The notes below the pieces were generated by a model. The model made no database searches. It saw only the letters and a program-made list of their open reading frames with translations, and was not told the DNA's origin. From the NCBI RefSeq assembly GCF_001263335.1, contig NZ_LGVW01000011.1:62001-126000 (forward strand): a stretch of DNA of 64,000 nt. Reading direction: 5' to 3'. Origin of the DNA: Dichelobacter nodosus. Its GTDB lineage: Bacteria > Pseudomonadota > Gammaproteobacteria > Cardiobacteriales > Cardiobacteriaceae. Shown piece by piece: positions 44,511 to 52,892 of this stretch (its first letter is position 1; every line of letters starts with the position of its first letter). The position numbers and the translations under genes are program-made.

Positions 44511-46001
44511 ATGGCAAATCTGTATCAGGCAATTCGGTGGCGGTATCGCGTTTATCGTAAATTTTCCACCGTGGCTTTGGTATTGGTCATTTTTTCATTA
44601 TTTTTGTGGCTCGCCAAAAGCCATGTTTCAGGGGAAAGTTGGGGGATTTGGTCGTTATTGCCCACATTGCTCGTTTTATTCGTGGCGATTATTACGCGTC
44701 GCCCGTTTGAATCGATGATTACCGGCGGCGTTGCCGGATTGATCATGCTCGATCCCAGCAATTTAATTACGCCGTTTGCCAGCCAAATTTCAGCGATTTT
44801 TGGAAATGCCACCATTGTTTGGGTGATTTTAGTATGCGGTTTGATGGGTGGTTTTATTCGCATTTTAGAAATCAGCGGCAGCTCAAACGGTTTTACTCAA
44901 TTTTTAACCAATGTAGTTAAAAGTCGGCGGCAATCATTATTGGCAACCGTTGCCGTGGGCATCGTGATTTTTATTGACGACTATTTAAACTGCCTCGCCG
45001 TTTCCAATTCTGTTAAAAAACTCACGGATTACTATAAAGTTTCTCGCGAAAAATTAGCCTACATTATCGACTCCACCGCGGCGCCAACTTGCGTAATCGT
45101 GCCGGTATCAACGTGGGCGGTTTATTTTGCCGGATTGTTAGAAGAAGCGGGCGCCGTTGAAAAAGGGCAGGGCATTGCGATGTACATTAAAAGCATTCCC
45201 TACATGGTTTATGCATGGATAGCGCTTATTATCGTCGCTTTAGTTGCCGCGGACGTTATCGGCGATTTTGGTCCAATGAAAGCTGCCGAAGCGCGCGCTA
45301 AAGCCGGAAAACCCATTCCAGATGGTTTTCATGCTTCTGATTTAGTAGAAGATAACCGCGCGCTCATTCAAATCAGTTATCGGCGGCGTTTGTGGAATTT
45401 TATTTTCCCGATGATTTTATTAGTAGCGGCAACGGTTTATTTTGAAATTGATTTATTGCGCGGTGTGATTTTAACCTGCGCGGTGACTATTGCATGGTTT
45501 TGGTTGCAAGGATTATTAACCTTTGAAGAACAAGTTGAGTCATTATTTCACGGCTTCAAAATTATGATGTATCCGCTGGCAGCAGTGATTGCTGGTTACT
45601 TTTTAAAAGGCGTGAACGACGAATTGGGCATGACTAAATTTGTGATTGAAGCCGCGATGCCGTACGTCAGCGCTCAAACCTTCCCGATAATTATTTTTAT
45701 CGCGATGGGCATCGTCGTTTTTTCAACCGGATCCAGCTGGGGCGTATTCGTTATTACCATTCCGATTGTGGTGCCGATTGCGCAACAATTAGGAACGCCA
45801 ATGCCGTTAGTAGTCGGCGCTTTGCTTTCTGCTTCTTCTTTTGGCAGCCACGCTTGTTTTTTCAGCGATTCCTCATTGTTAGCTTCGCAGGGTTCGGGGT
45901 GTACACCGATGCAACACGCGTTTACTCAATTGCCGTACGCTTTATTAGGCGCCGCACTCGCCGCTGTAACGCTGCTTATTTTGGGATACACGCTTTCTTA
46001 A
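44511..46001 (+). CDS. nhaC: Na+/H+ antiporter, NhaC family
   Basis: 496 residues, about twelve hydrophobic segments. Typical NhaC-type blocks include VAIITRRPFESMITGGVAGL, VIFIDDYLNCLAVSNSVKKL, STAAPTCVIVPVSTWAVYFA, STGSSWGVFVITIPIVVPIA and SSFGSHACFFSDSSLLASQG. It exchanges sodium for protons across the inner membrane; some family members instead exchange organic acids (for example malate/lactate), so the substrate is not certain. AAGGAG lies 5 nt before the ATG. The 204-nt upstream region is AT-rich, with no clear promoter. A strong terminator follows. Confidence 0.88.
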   Translation: MANLYQAIRWRYRVYRKFSTVALVLVIFSLFLWLAKSHVSGESWGIWSLLPTLLVLFVAIITRRPFESMITGGVAGLIMLDPSNLITPFASQISAIFGNATIVWVILVCGLMGGFIRILEISGSSNGFTQFLTNVVKSRRQSLLATVAVGIVIFIDDYLNCLAVSNSVKKLTDYYKVSREKLAYIIDSTAAPTCVIVPVSTWAVYFAGLLEEAGAVEKGQGIAMYIKSIPYMVYAWIALIIVALVAADVIGDFGPMKAAEARAKAGKPIPDGFHASDLVEDNRALIQISYRRRLWNFIFPMILLVAATVYFEIDLLRGVILTCAVTIAWFWLQGLLTFEEQVESLFHGFKIMMYPLAAVIAGYFLKGVNDELGMTKFVIEAAMPYVSAQTFPIIIFIAMGIVVFSTGSSWGVFVITIPIVVPIAQQLGTPMPLVVGALLSASSFGSHACFFSDSSLLASQGSGCTPMQHAFTQLPYALLGAALAAVTLLILGYTLS

Positions 46002-46007
46002 ACGCTC

Positions 46008-46037
46008 AAAAAGTCCGCATCATGCGGGCTTTTTTTT
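46008..46037. terminator. Bidirectional terminator between nhaC and clpA
   Basis: AAAAAGTCCGCAT pairs with ATGCGGGCTTTTT with one G-T wobble, flanked by A- and T-runs; it serves both convergent genes. Confidence 0.92.
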
Positions 46038-46043
46038 GCGCAA

Positions 46044-48335
46044 TTATTGATACAACGCACTATCAATATTTAATTCCGATTCTTGACATTGCGCTTCCAC
46101 TTCTAATACCGGAACATCATTGGCAATTAATACGCTGACATGACCGCCATTTGCCAACTTTCCAAATAACAAATGTTCTGCCAACGGCTCTTTAATATAT
46201 TTTTGAATCGTCCGCGCCATAGGTCGCGCGCCCATTTTGGCGTCGTAACCGTGTTGCGCGAGCCAATTTTTGGATTCTTCAGAAAGAGTAATTGTCACTT
46301 GTTTTTCTTCTAATTGTTGCTCCAATTCAATAATAAATTTATCAACAACATGACGAATGGTTTCTTCGCTAAGCGGCGAAAAGGGAATAATGGCGTCTAA
46401 ACGATTGCGAAATTCGGGAGAGAAATAACGTTTCACCGCAGTTTCTGATTGCGTTTTCGCGTGAACGTTGTCATCAACATGACCAAAACCAATGCGGTTT
46501 TTCTCCAATTCAAATGCGCCCACGTTACTGGTTAAAATCACGACTAAATTACGGCAATTCACCTCGCGACCGTTGGCATCGGTTAACACGCCGTGATCCA
46601 TCACTTGCAACAAAATATTCATGATATCGGGGTGCGCTTTTTCGATTTCGTCCATCAACAGCACGGCATGCGGATTTTTCAAAATTTTTTCCGTCAAAAT
46701 GCCCGCTTGTTCATAACCAACATAACCTGGAGGCGCGCCGATCAGTCGCGAAACCGTATGCGATTCCATATATTCACTCATATCAAAACGCAGCAATTTA
46801 ATGCCCATCACATGCGCCAATTGTCGGCAAACTTCCGTTTTGCCCACGCCAGTTGGTCCCGTAAACAAAAAGCTGGCGATCGGCTTTTCTTTTTCACGCA
46901 AACCCGCGCGGCTCAATTTAATTGCCACGGATAAAGCATGAATGGCTTCATCTTGACCAAAAACCACCGTTTTTAAATCGCGCTCTAAGGTTTTCAAAAC
47001 ATTGCGATCATCGTTGGAAACGCTTTTTTCCGGAATTTTCGCCACGGTAGCAACGAGTTGTTCAATCATCAAAGCCGTGATTTCTTTTGATTGTTGTTCT
47101 GCCGGCAAAATGCGCATTTTCGCGCCGATTTCGTCAATTAAATCAATAGCTTTATCAGGTAAATTGCGATCATTGATATACCGATCGGATAACTTAACCG
47201 CCGCCTCCAGCGCTTCATCAAGATACTGAATTTCATGAAATTCTTCATAACGTTTGCGCAAACCTTTTAAAATCGCGATGGAATCGTCTAAAGACGGTTC
47301 GGCAACATCAATCCGCTGAAAACGCCGCGCGAGCGCGTGATCTTTTTCAAAAATTTGTCGGAATTCTTGATCGGTGGTGGCGCCGATGCAGCGCAAATCT
47401 CCATTTGCCAGCGCGGGTTTGATGAGATTTGACGCGTCCATCGTGCTGCCGGTGGTGGCGCCGGCGCCGATGATGGTATGAATTTCATCAACAAATAAAA
47501 TGGCGTTTTCTAATTGCAATAATTCTTTTAATAACGCTTTGATCCGATTTTCAAAATCACCGCGGTATTTTGTGCCGGCGAGCAAACTGCCCATATCCAA
47601 ACTATAAATAACGGCATCATTTAAAATTTCTGGCGCTTCTTTATTGACGATGGCGCGTGCTAAACCTTCGGCGATTGCCGTTTTACCCACGCCGGCTTCA
47701 CCCACTAAAATGGGATTGTTTTTCCGCCGCCGGCATAATGTTTGCGTGAGCCGTTTGAGTTCTTTTTGCCGTCCAATCAACGGATCGATTTTTCCTTGTT
47801 GAACCCTTTCATTTAAATTGATGGTAAATTCTTCGATTGCAGATTTTTGTTTGCCCGCCGTTTGCGTATTTTTATTGTGCTGCGTTTCGGTTTCTGGCAC
47901 GGACGCTTCATCTAAATGCGCGATATAAGTTACTAAATCTAATCGTGAAATTTCTTGTTTACGCAAAAAAAAGGCGGCATATGAATCGCGCTCTGACACG
48001 ATGGCAACCAGCGCATTTAAACAGCTGACTTCTTCACGACCGGCATTTCTGGCATGCAAAACGGCGCGTTGAATCATGCGCTGGAACGCTAAAGTAGGTT
48101 GCGTATTGCCTTCGCTTTGCTCGCGGGAAAATTTAGGGCAATGTTCTTCTAAATACACATTAATCTGTTCACGCAGCGCCGCAATATCGCCGCCGAGGTT
48201 TAAAATCGCATCGATAACGCTTTGTTCTTCTAAAAGCGAGAGCAGCAAATGTTCGAGCGTTAAAAATTCATATCGCGCCTGCTGCGCGTTACGAAAAGCC
48301 CGATCAATAGCCTGATCAAGAGTAGGGGACAGCAT
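46044..48335 (-). CDS. clpA: ClpA, ATPase subunit of ClpAP protease
   Basis: 763 residues. Hexameric unfoldase that feeds substrates to ClpP. Clp N-domain repeats (about 1-145), first AAA+ module with Walker A GEAGVGKTA, and second with GPTGVGKTE and the DRH-type C-terminal domain. The ClpP-contacting loop is IGFGH, against IGL in E. coli. I chose the ATG at 48335, behind GGAGAATA; a TTG at 48347 lies before that site. clpS is immediately upstream in the usual order. No clpP is in the window. Confidence 0.97.
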   Translation of the reverse strand: MLSPTLDQAIDRAFRNAQQARYEFLTLEHLLLSLLEEQSVIDAILNLGGDIAALREQINVYLEEHCPKFSREQSEGNTQPTLAFQRMIQRAVLHARNAGREEVSCLNALVAIVSERDSYAAFFLRKQEISRLDLVTYIAHLDEASVPETETQHNKNTQTAGKQKSAIEEFTINLNERVQQGKIDPLIGRQKELKRLTQTLCRRRKNNPILVGEAGVGKTAIAEGLARAIVNKEAPEILNDAVIYSLDMGSLLAGTKYRGDFENRIKALLKELLQLENAILFVDEIHTIIGAGATTGSTMDASNLIKPALANGDLRCIGATTDQEFRQIFEKDHALARRFQRIDVAEPSLDDSIAILKGLRKRYEEFHEIQYLDEALEAAVKLSDRYINDRNLPDKAIDLIDEIGAKMRILPAEQQSKEITALMIEQLVATVAKIPEKSVSNDDRNVLKTLERDLKTVVFGQDEAIHALSVAIKLSRAGLREKEKPIASFLFTGPTGVGKTEVCRQLAHVMGIKLLRFDMSEYMESHTVSRLIGAPPGYVGYEQAGILTEKILKNPHAVLLMDEIEKAHPDIMNILLQVMDHGVLTDANGREVNCRNLVVILTSNVGAFELEKNRIGFGHVDDNVHAKTQSETAVKRYFSPEFRNRLDAIIPFSPLSEETIRHVVDKFIIELEQQLEEKQVTITLSEESKNWLAQHGYDAKMGARPMARTIQKYIKEPLAEHLLFGKLANGGHVSVLIANDVPVLEVEAQCQESELNIDSALYQ

Positions 48336-48347
48336 ATTATTCTCCAA

Positions 48348-48662
48348 TTATTGTGGGCGGATACTACACATCAGCGGGTGTCCTTTTTCACGAGCGTAAG
48401 CAATCACTTGACGCGCTTTGGTTTCGGCAATATCGCGCGGGAAAATGCCCACCACCGCCGAACCTTCAAAATGAACTTTAAGCATCAATTTTTCTGCTAC
48501 TTCTGCCGTTTGATAAAAAAAGCGACAAATGACCTCAATCACAAAATCCATGGTGGTGTAATCATCATTATGCAAAACCACTTCAAAAAGATCGGGTTGT
48601 GCAACGTCTGATTTTTGTGCTGATGGCGCTAATAAAAGGTCATTTTGTGAGGAAGTACTCAT
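48348..48662 (-). CDS. clpS: ClpS, N-end-rule adaptor for ClpA
   Basis: 104 residues. Binds ClpA and delivers proteins with destabilising N-terminal residues. The block VVLHNDDYTTMDFVIEVICR and the helix region EVAEKLMLKVHFEGSAVVG, then AETKARQVIAYAREKGHPL, define the family, including the N-degron pocket. I chose the ATG at 48662 with GGATACGG upstream; the open frame to 48728 is not conserved. It ends 12 nt before clpA. Confidence 0.95.
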   Translation of the reverse strand: MSTSSQNDLLLAPSAQKSDVAQPDLFEVVLHNDDYTTMDFVIEVICRFFYQTAEVAEKLMLKVHFEGSAVVGIFPRDIAETKARQVIAYAREKGHPLMCSIRPQ

Positions 48663-48907
48663 TGCCGTATCCAAAAATAAATTGTTCTTATTATGGGGAC
48701 GCGCAAAAGCATTGCAAGATAAATTCACGCTTTTTAACCTACAACCATCGTTTTATAAAAACGTCTCTTCTCACGGTTTTGTTGTTGAAGTGATAAAATT
48801 GCGCCGCCTTGAATTTTGGGAATAAACCGCGCTTTTTTCCTCATCAACTAACGCGCATTCAGCGCCCCGCAAAACGCTATTAACCACCACATTTAAAGGA
48901 GAAGATC

Positions 48908-49945
48908 ATGCAAACATTAGTATTACCGCGTTTTGACGACATGCACACCCATGTTCGCGATAACGTTTTTTTAACGCGGACAGTGCGCGATATTGCGGCG
49001 TGGGCAGGACGCGCGGTTATCATGCCGAATTTGGTGCCCGCTATTGATACGATTTCTGCCGTTGAGCAGTATCGCCGCCGAATTGAAGCGCATCTTCCTC
49101 CAGAAAGTGAATTTACGCCGTTGATGACGTTATATTTAAGCGCAAATTTAACAATTGACAGTATCCAGCAGGCGAAAAACGCGGGCGTGGTTGCCGTTAA
49201 ATGGTACCCCAAAGGCGCGACCACGCATTCCGCGCAAGGTATTGCCCAAATTCATGCGTTTTATCCGTTATTGGAAGCGATGCAAAAAGCGGGATTATTA
49301 CTGTTAATTCATGGCGAAGTGACCGATGATGATATTGATATTTTTGATCGTGAAGCGGTATTTATTGATCGCGTGCTTGAGCCGTTGCGCCGCGATTTTC
49401 CACAATTGAAAATGGTGTTAGAACATATTACGACCGCCGCGGCGGTGGATTATGTGATGCATGCCGCATGTAATCTTGCCGCAACCATTACGCCGCAGCA
49501 TTTACTTTATAACCGTAATCAATTACTCGTTGGCGGTTTAAAACCGCATTATTATTGTTTACCGATTTTAAAAACCGAACGCGACCGCAAACGTTTATTA
49601 GAAGCCGCAATCAGCGGTGATCCGCGGTTTTTCTTAGGAACTGACAGCGCGCCGCATTTGCGCACGCAAAAAGAATGTAGTTGTGGTTGCGCAGGGTGTT
49701 ATAGCGCTTTTCACGCGCCGGCTTTATATGCCACGATTTTTGAACGCGCCGGCGCTTTGCCGCGTTTACACGATTTTGCCTGCCGATTCGGCGCAGATTA
49801 TTACGGCTTACCTTATAATAACGGCAGCATTTGTCTGCAACGGCAAGAATGTATTGTTCCTGATGTTCTTAGCTATGGTGAGGGCGAACTGGTTCCTTTA
49901 TCCGCCGGAATGAGTTTGCCATGGACGTTAGCAGATAAAAACTGA
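48908..49945 (+). CDS. pyrC: Dihydroorotase
   Basis: 345 residues, class II dihydroorotase size. Zinc-dependent cyclisation of carbamoyl aspartate in pyrimidine synthesis. Zinc ligands are in DDMHTHVRDN near residue 12, the carboxylated Lys in VAVKWYPKGATT, His in LLLIHGEV and EHITTAAAV, and Asp in GTDSAPH. AAAGGAGAAGATC precedes the ATG. The 245-nt divergent region towards clpS holds AT-rich DNA, in which I find no certain promoter. pyrD is at 59 kb. Confidence 0.97.
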   Translation: MQTLVLPRFDDMHTHVRDNVFLTRTVRDIAAWAGRAVIMPNLVPAIDTISAVEQYRRRIEAHLPPESEFTPLMTLYLSANLTIDSIQQAKNAGVVAVKWYPKGATTHSAQGIAQIHAFYPLLEAMQKAGLLLLIHGEVTDDDIDIFDREAVFIDRVLEPLRRDFPQLKMVLEHITTAAAVDYVMHAACNLAATITPQHLLYNRNQLLVGGLKPHYYCLPILKTERDRKRLLEAAISGDPRFFLGTDSAPHLRTQKECSCGCAGCYSAFHAPALYATIFERAGALPRLHDFACRFGADYYGLPYNNGSICLQRQECIVPDVLSYGEGELVPLSAGMSLPWTLADKN

Positions 49946-49991
49946 TTTTAAAAAAGCGATATTGCAGGCGGATTAAAGCAAAAGAATAGAT

Positions 49992-50609
49992 ATGGATAAT
50001 GCGAATTACGATGAAAACGTCTTTGATGGACAGGGCTACCGCTACAATGTGGGCATTGTTTTGCTTAATACGCAAAAACAAGTATTTGTAGGAAAACGCA
50101 AAGGTCAAGAAGCATGGCAATTTCCTCAAGGCGGCATGCACGGCGGCGAATCGGGCAAAGATGCGATGCTGCGAGAATTATTTGAAGAAACAGGACTGAA
50201 AGCGCATCAAGTCAACATTTTGCAGGAAACGGAAAAATGGCTGCATTATCGTTTACCGGTGCGATTTCGTCGGCGAAAATTTCCGGGGAAAATTCAATGT
50301 ATTGGACAAAAACAAAAATGGTTTTTGTTGCAATTAAAAGATGACGACGTTTGTTTTGATTTAAACGGCGACGGCGCGCCCGAATTTGATGCATGGCAGT
50401 GGGTAAATTATTGGCAACCAATTGAATTTGTGGTTCATTTTAAACGTGATGTTTACGCGCAAGCGCTGGAAGAATTATCCGTTGCCGTTCCCGAATTGCG
50501 CGCGCAAAAACCTGCTGGTTTTCATCAACGCGGGCGGCAGAAAAACGTTAAACATCATCTCAACCCCCAAAAAGCGCCTTCTTTTGCCCGCCGTAGACGT
50601 CATAACTAA
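49992..50609 (+). CDS. rppH: RNA pyrophosphohydrolase (NudH)
   Basis: 205 residues. Removes pyrophosphate from mRNA 5' ends to trigger RNase E decay. The start region DGQGYRYNVGIVLLN and QEAWQFPQGGM lead into a complete Nudix box: GGESGKDAMLRELFEETGL. The tail (about 160-205) is basic (RGRQKNVKHH, ARRRRHN), likely for RNA binding. ATAGAT precedes the ATG, a weak ribosome-binding site. fieF follows 21 nt later. The usual ptsP/lgt neighbours are absent. Confidence 0.95.
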   Translation: MDNANYDENVFDGQGYRYNVGIVLLNTQKQVFVGKRKGQEAWQFPQGGMHGGESGKDAMLRELFEETGLKAHQVNILQETEKWLHYRLPVRFRRRKFPGKIQCIGQKQKWFLLQLKDDDVCFDLNGDGAPEFDAWQWVNYWQPIEFVVHFKRDVYAQALEELSVAVPELRAQKPAGFHQRGRQKNVKHHLNPQKAPSFARRRRHN

Positions 50610-50630
50610 GCAATTTTTATGGAACATAAA

Positions 50631-51530
50631 ATGAGTGATCGAAGTGTTTTGCTAAAAAGGGCGAGCGCGGCATCAGTTTGTGTAGCAGTAACATTAATGC
50701 TGCTCAAACTGCTGGCGTGGTGGTTATCGGGATCGGTGAGTTTACTGGCTTCTTTGATGGATTCGGCAACCGATATTTTAGCCAGCATGATCAATTTATT
50801 TGCGGTGCGTTTGGCAATGTGTCGCGCCGATAATAATCACCATTACGGTCACGGCAAAGCCGAAAGTTTATCAGCATTGTCGCAAGCGATGTTTATCACG
50901 GGTTCATCATTTTTCTTAATTATCAATGCATTACCGCGATTATTTGCGCCGCAACCTTTATCGCATAACACCATTGGTATCGTGGTGATGCTGATTTCTT
51001 TGGGCGCGACTTTGGCGTTGGTTCGTTATCAACATTTTGTGTTAAAACAAGTGGATTCCCCTTCAGTGCACGCCGATAGTTTGCATTATTTAAGCGATAC
51101 GTTAACCGGAATGGGCGTTTTGCTGGCGCTAGTTTTAAATAGCGCATTTAATATCGCCATCGCCGACCCGATTTTAGCGATTTTGATCGGAATTTATATG
51201 CTTTATGGGGTTTATCAGATTGTTTATGATGCGGTTTCTGCATTGATGGACGTAGCATTGCCAGAAGCAGAAATGGATATGATTCGTGCGGCAATTGCGC
51301 GCGTTGATGGTTATATTGGCGTGCATCGGCTGCGCGCGCGCAAAAGCGGCGCGTGGCGCATTATTGATATGCATATGGAATTTTCTGATGATATTTCTTT
51401 GCAAAATGCGCATAAAATCAATGATCGAGTTGAAAAATCGATTGCCGCTTGTTTTGATGCGCCTTGCGAAATTATGATTCATTTGGAACCGAGCAGCGTT
51501 GCTTTTGATGATCAACATAAAATTCAGTAA
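50631..51530 (+). CDS. fieF: Cation diffusion facilitator, FieF-like
   Basis: 299 residues from the ATG at 50631 (GGAAC upstream); ATG 50619 is an alternative. Six membrane segments and a cytoplasmic C-terminal domain. Site A ligands fit DSATDILAS in helix 2 and HADSLHYLSD in helix 5, the all-Asp/His set of FieF/YiiP, which export iron and zinc by proton exchange. HHYGHGKAESLSALSQAMFI is a further family match. The C-terminal His-rich region includes IIDMHMEF. Metal specificity is not settled by sequence. Confidence 0.9.
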   Translation: MSDRSVLLKRASAASVCVAVTLMLLKLLAWWLSGSVSLLASLMDSATDILASMINLFAVRLAMCRADNNHHYGHGKAESLSALSQAMFITGSSFFLIINALPRLFAPQPLSHNTIGIVVMLISLGATLALVRYQHFVLKQVDSPSVHADSLHYLSDTLTGMGVLLALVLNSAFNIAIADPILAILIGIYMLYGVYQIVYDAVSALMDVALPEAEMDMIRAAIARVDGYIGVHRLRARKSGAWRIIDMHMEFSDDISLQNAHKINDRVEKSIAACFDAPCEIMIHLEPSSVAFDDQHKIQ

Positions 51531-51592
51531 TTCATGTTTCTTTTCTTTTTCTCTTTTTGACGTACAATGCCGCCGGAAATTTAGGAATTGAG

Positions 51593-51997
51593 ATGAAAAA
51601 ATTTTTGCGAAGCGTCTTAAAAATTTTACTAAGTCTCATACTCTTGCTAGTCATCACCGTGATTTTTGCGATATGCGGAATTGGCAAACATATCCTTCAA
51701 AATGACGGAATAAATCCTGCTCAAGCAAATGAAGACAATGTCACAAAAATGCTTTTTTTCTTGATAGAAAAGTACGCGACCTTATCTTTGAAAGCTCAAT
51801 GTGATCAAATTATTAAAAAAGATGAAGGGTGTCGGTGCTTTGCAAAAGAATTTCAGGTATCAGCAAAAACTGTCATGTCCAATTCTGATGAAAAAACGCG
51901 AGAAAGCGATGAAAAATTGGCAATCGATAAAATGACCGCCTGCGGATTTACGAAAGAAGAGATGGAACATTTTGCAAAAGCGTTAGAAAAACAATAA
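51593..51997 (+). CDS. Unknown small membrane-anchored protein
   Basis: 134 residues from the ATG at 51593, behind AGGA. An N-terminal anchor helix (about 7-33, KILLSLILLLVITVIFAICG) is followed by a charged helical domain of about 100 residues with four cysteines (AQCDQIIKKDEGCRCFAKEF, TACGFTKEEM). The soluble part should be periplasmic if the N-terminus is inside. I know no family. Codon use is AT-rich and lacks the GCG/CGC words common around it, which may mark transfer. A terminator follows. Confidence 0.65.
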   Translation: MKKFLRSVLKILLSLILLLVITVIFAICGIGKHILQNDGINPAQANEDNVTKMLFFLIEKYATLSLKAQCDQIIKKDEGCRCFAKEFQVSAKTVMSNSDEKTRESDEKLAIDKMTACGFTKEEMEHFAKALEKQ

Positions 51998-52022
51998 TTC
52001 CTCCAATATTTTTTAAAAACCG

Positions 52023-52047
52023 AGCGGCAATTAGTGCCGCTTTTTTT
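52023..52047 (+). terminator. Intrinsic terminator just before cmoM
   Basis: AGCGGCA (52023-52029) pairs with TGCCGCT (52035-52041) around ATTAG, followed by six further T. It ends 10 nt before the cmoM ATG. Confidence 0.9.
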
Positions 52048-52057
52048 GGGACAAACC

Positions 52058-52864
52058 ATGGTAGTAGCACACAATCCAACCGAGACGAATCCTGATCATC
52101 ATTATTTTGAAGAAATCGGCGACCATTTTTTAAAACAGATTTATTACAACAATAAAGGACGCATTCGTCTTGCCGTTTTAAAACGCGATTTGGCGCCTTT
52201 TATGCGCACTCCAAAACCATTAGAAATTTTGGATATCGGCGCCGGCGCTGGACAAATGGCACTTTGGTGCGCTGCTTTTGGACATCGCGTGACGCTTTTT
52301 GATGCGTCCGAGCGGCTGCTTGCTCAAGCGCAAAAACAAGCACAAAAAGAATCTTTAAACGCACAATGCACTTTTATTTGCGGTGAAATTACGCAAATGC
52401 CCGATGTTTTGGGCGCGCGGCAATTTGATTTTGTGCTTTCTCACGCCGTTTTAGAATGGCTGGAAGACGGCGCGCAATTATTTGAACGTTGTCAACAATA
52501 TTTAAAGCCTAACGGATTGTTATCATTGATGTATTACAACCGCAGCGCTTTAGAATTCATTCAACACGTTTTTGGTAATTTTTCTTATGTTGATTCGGGA
52601 TTAGTTGCCAAAAAAACGGCGAAACTCACCCCTAAATATCCCCGAAGCAGCGATTGGGTTGCCGCGCAATTAGGCGCATTACCGCTTAAAAAACAAAGCG
52701 GTATCCGCTGCTTTTACGATTATATGAAACCCGAAGACCGCGCTGCCAATAGTATTGAAAGCATCATCGCTCATGAATTATCGCTATCGCTGCGCCGCGA
52801 ATTTTTGCCAGTAGCGCGTTATATTCATGAAATACGGCAACGCACCATCTCAACCGCTAACTGA
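52058..52864 (+). CDS. cmoM: tRNA 5-carboxymethoxyuridine methyltransferase CmoM
   Basis: 268 residues. Methylates cmo5U34 to mcmo5U34 in tRNA with S-adenosylmethionine. SAM motif ILDIGAGAGQMALW; then FVLSHAVLEWLEDG, LSLMYYNRSALEF, GNFSYVDSG, LTPKYPRSSDWV and GIRCFYDYMKPEDR, all close to E. coli CmoM as I recall it. The ATG at 52058 lies within 10 nt of a terminator T-run, with GGGAC as weak ribosome-binding site; a GTG at 52034 inside the terminator stem is unlikely. cmoA/cmoB are not in the window. Confidence 0.92.
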   Translation: MVVAHNPTETNPDHHYFEEIGDHFLKQIYYNNKGRIRLAVLKRDLAPFMRTPKPLEILDIGAGAGQMALWCAAFGHRVTLFDASERLLAQAQKQAQKESLNAQCTFICGEITQMPDVLGARQFDFVLSHAVLEWLEDGAQLFERCQQYLKPNGLLSLMYYNRSALEFIQHVFGNFSYVDSGLVAKKTAKLTPKYPRSSDWVAAQLGALPLKKQSGIRCFYDYMKPEDRAANSIESIIAHELSLSLRREFLPVARYIHEIRQRTISTAN

Positions 52865-52892
52865 TGTTGGCATATTGTTATAAGGAGAAAAT

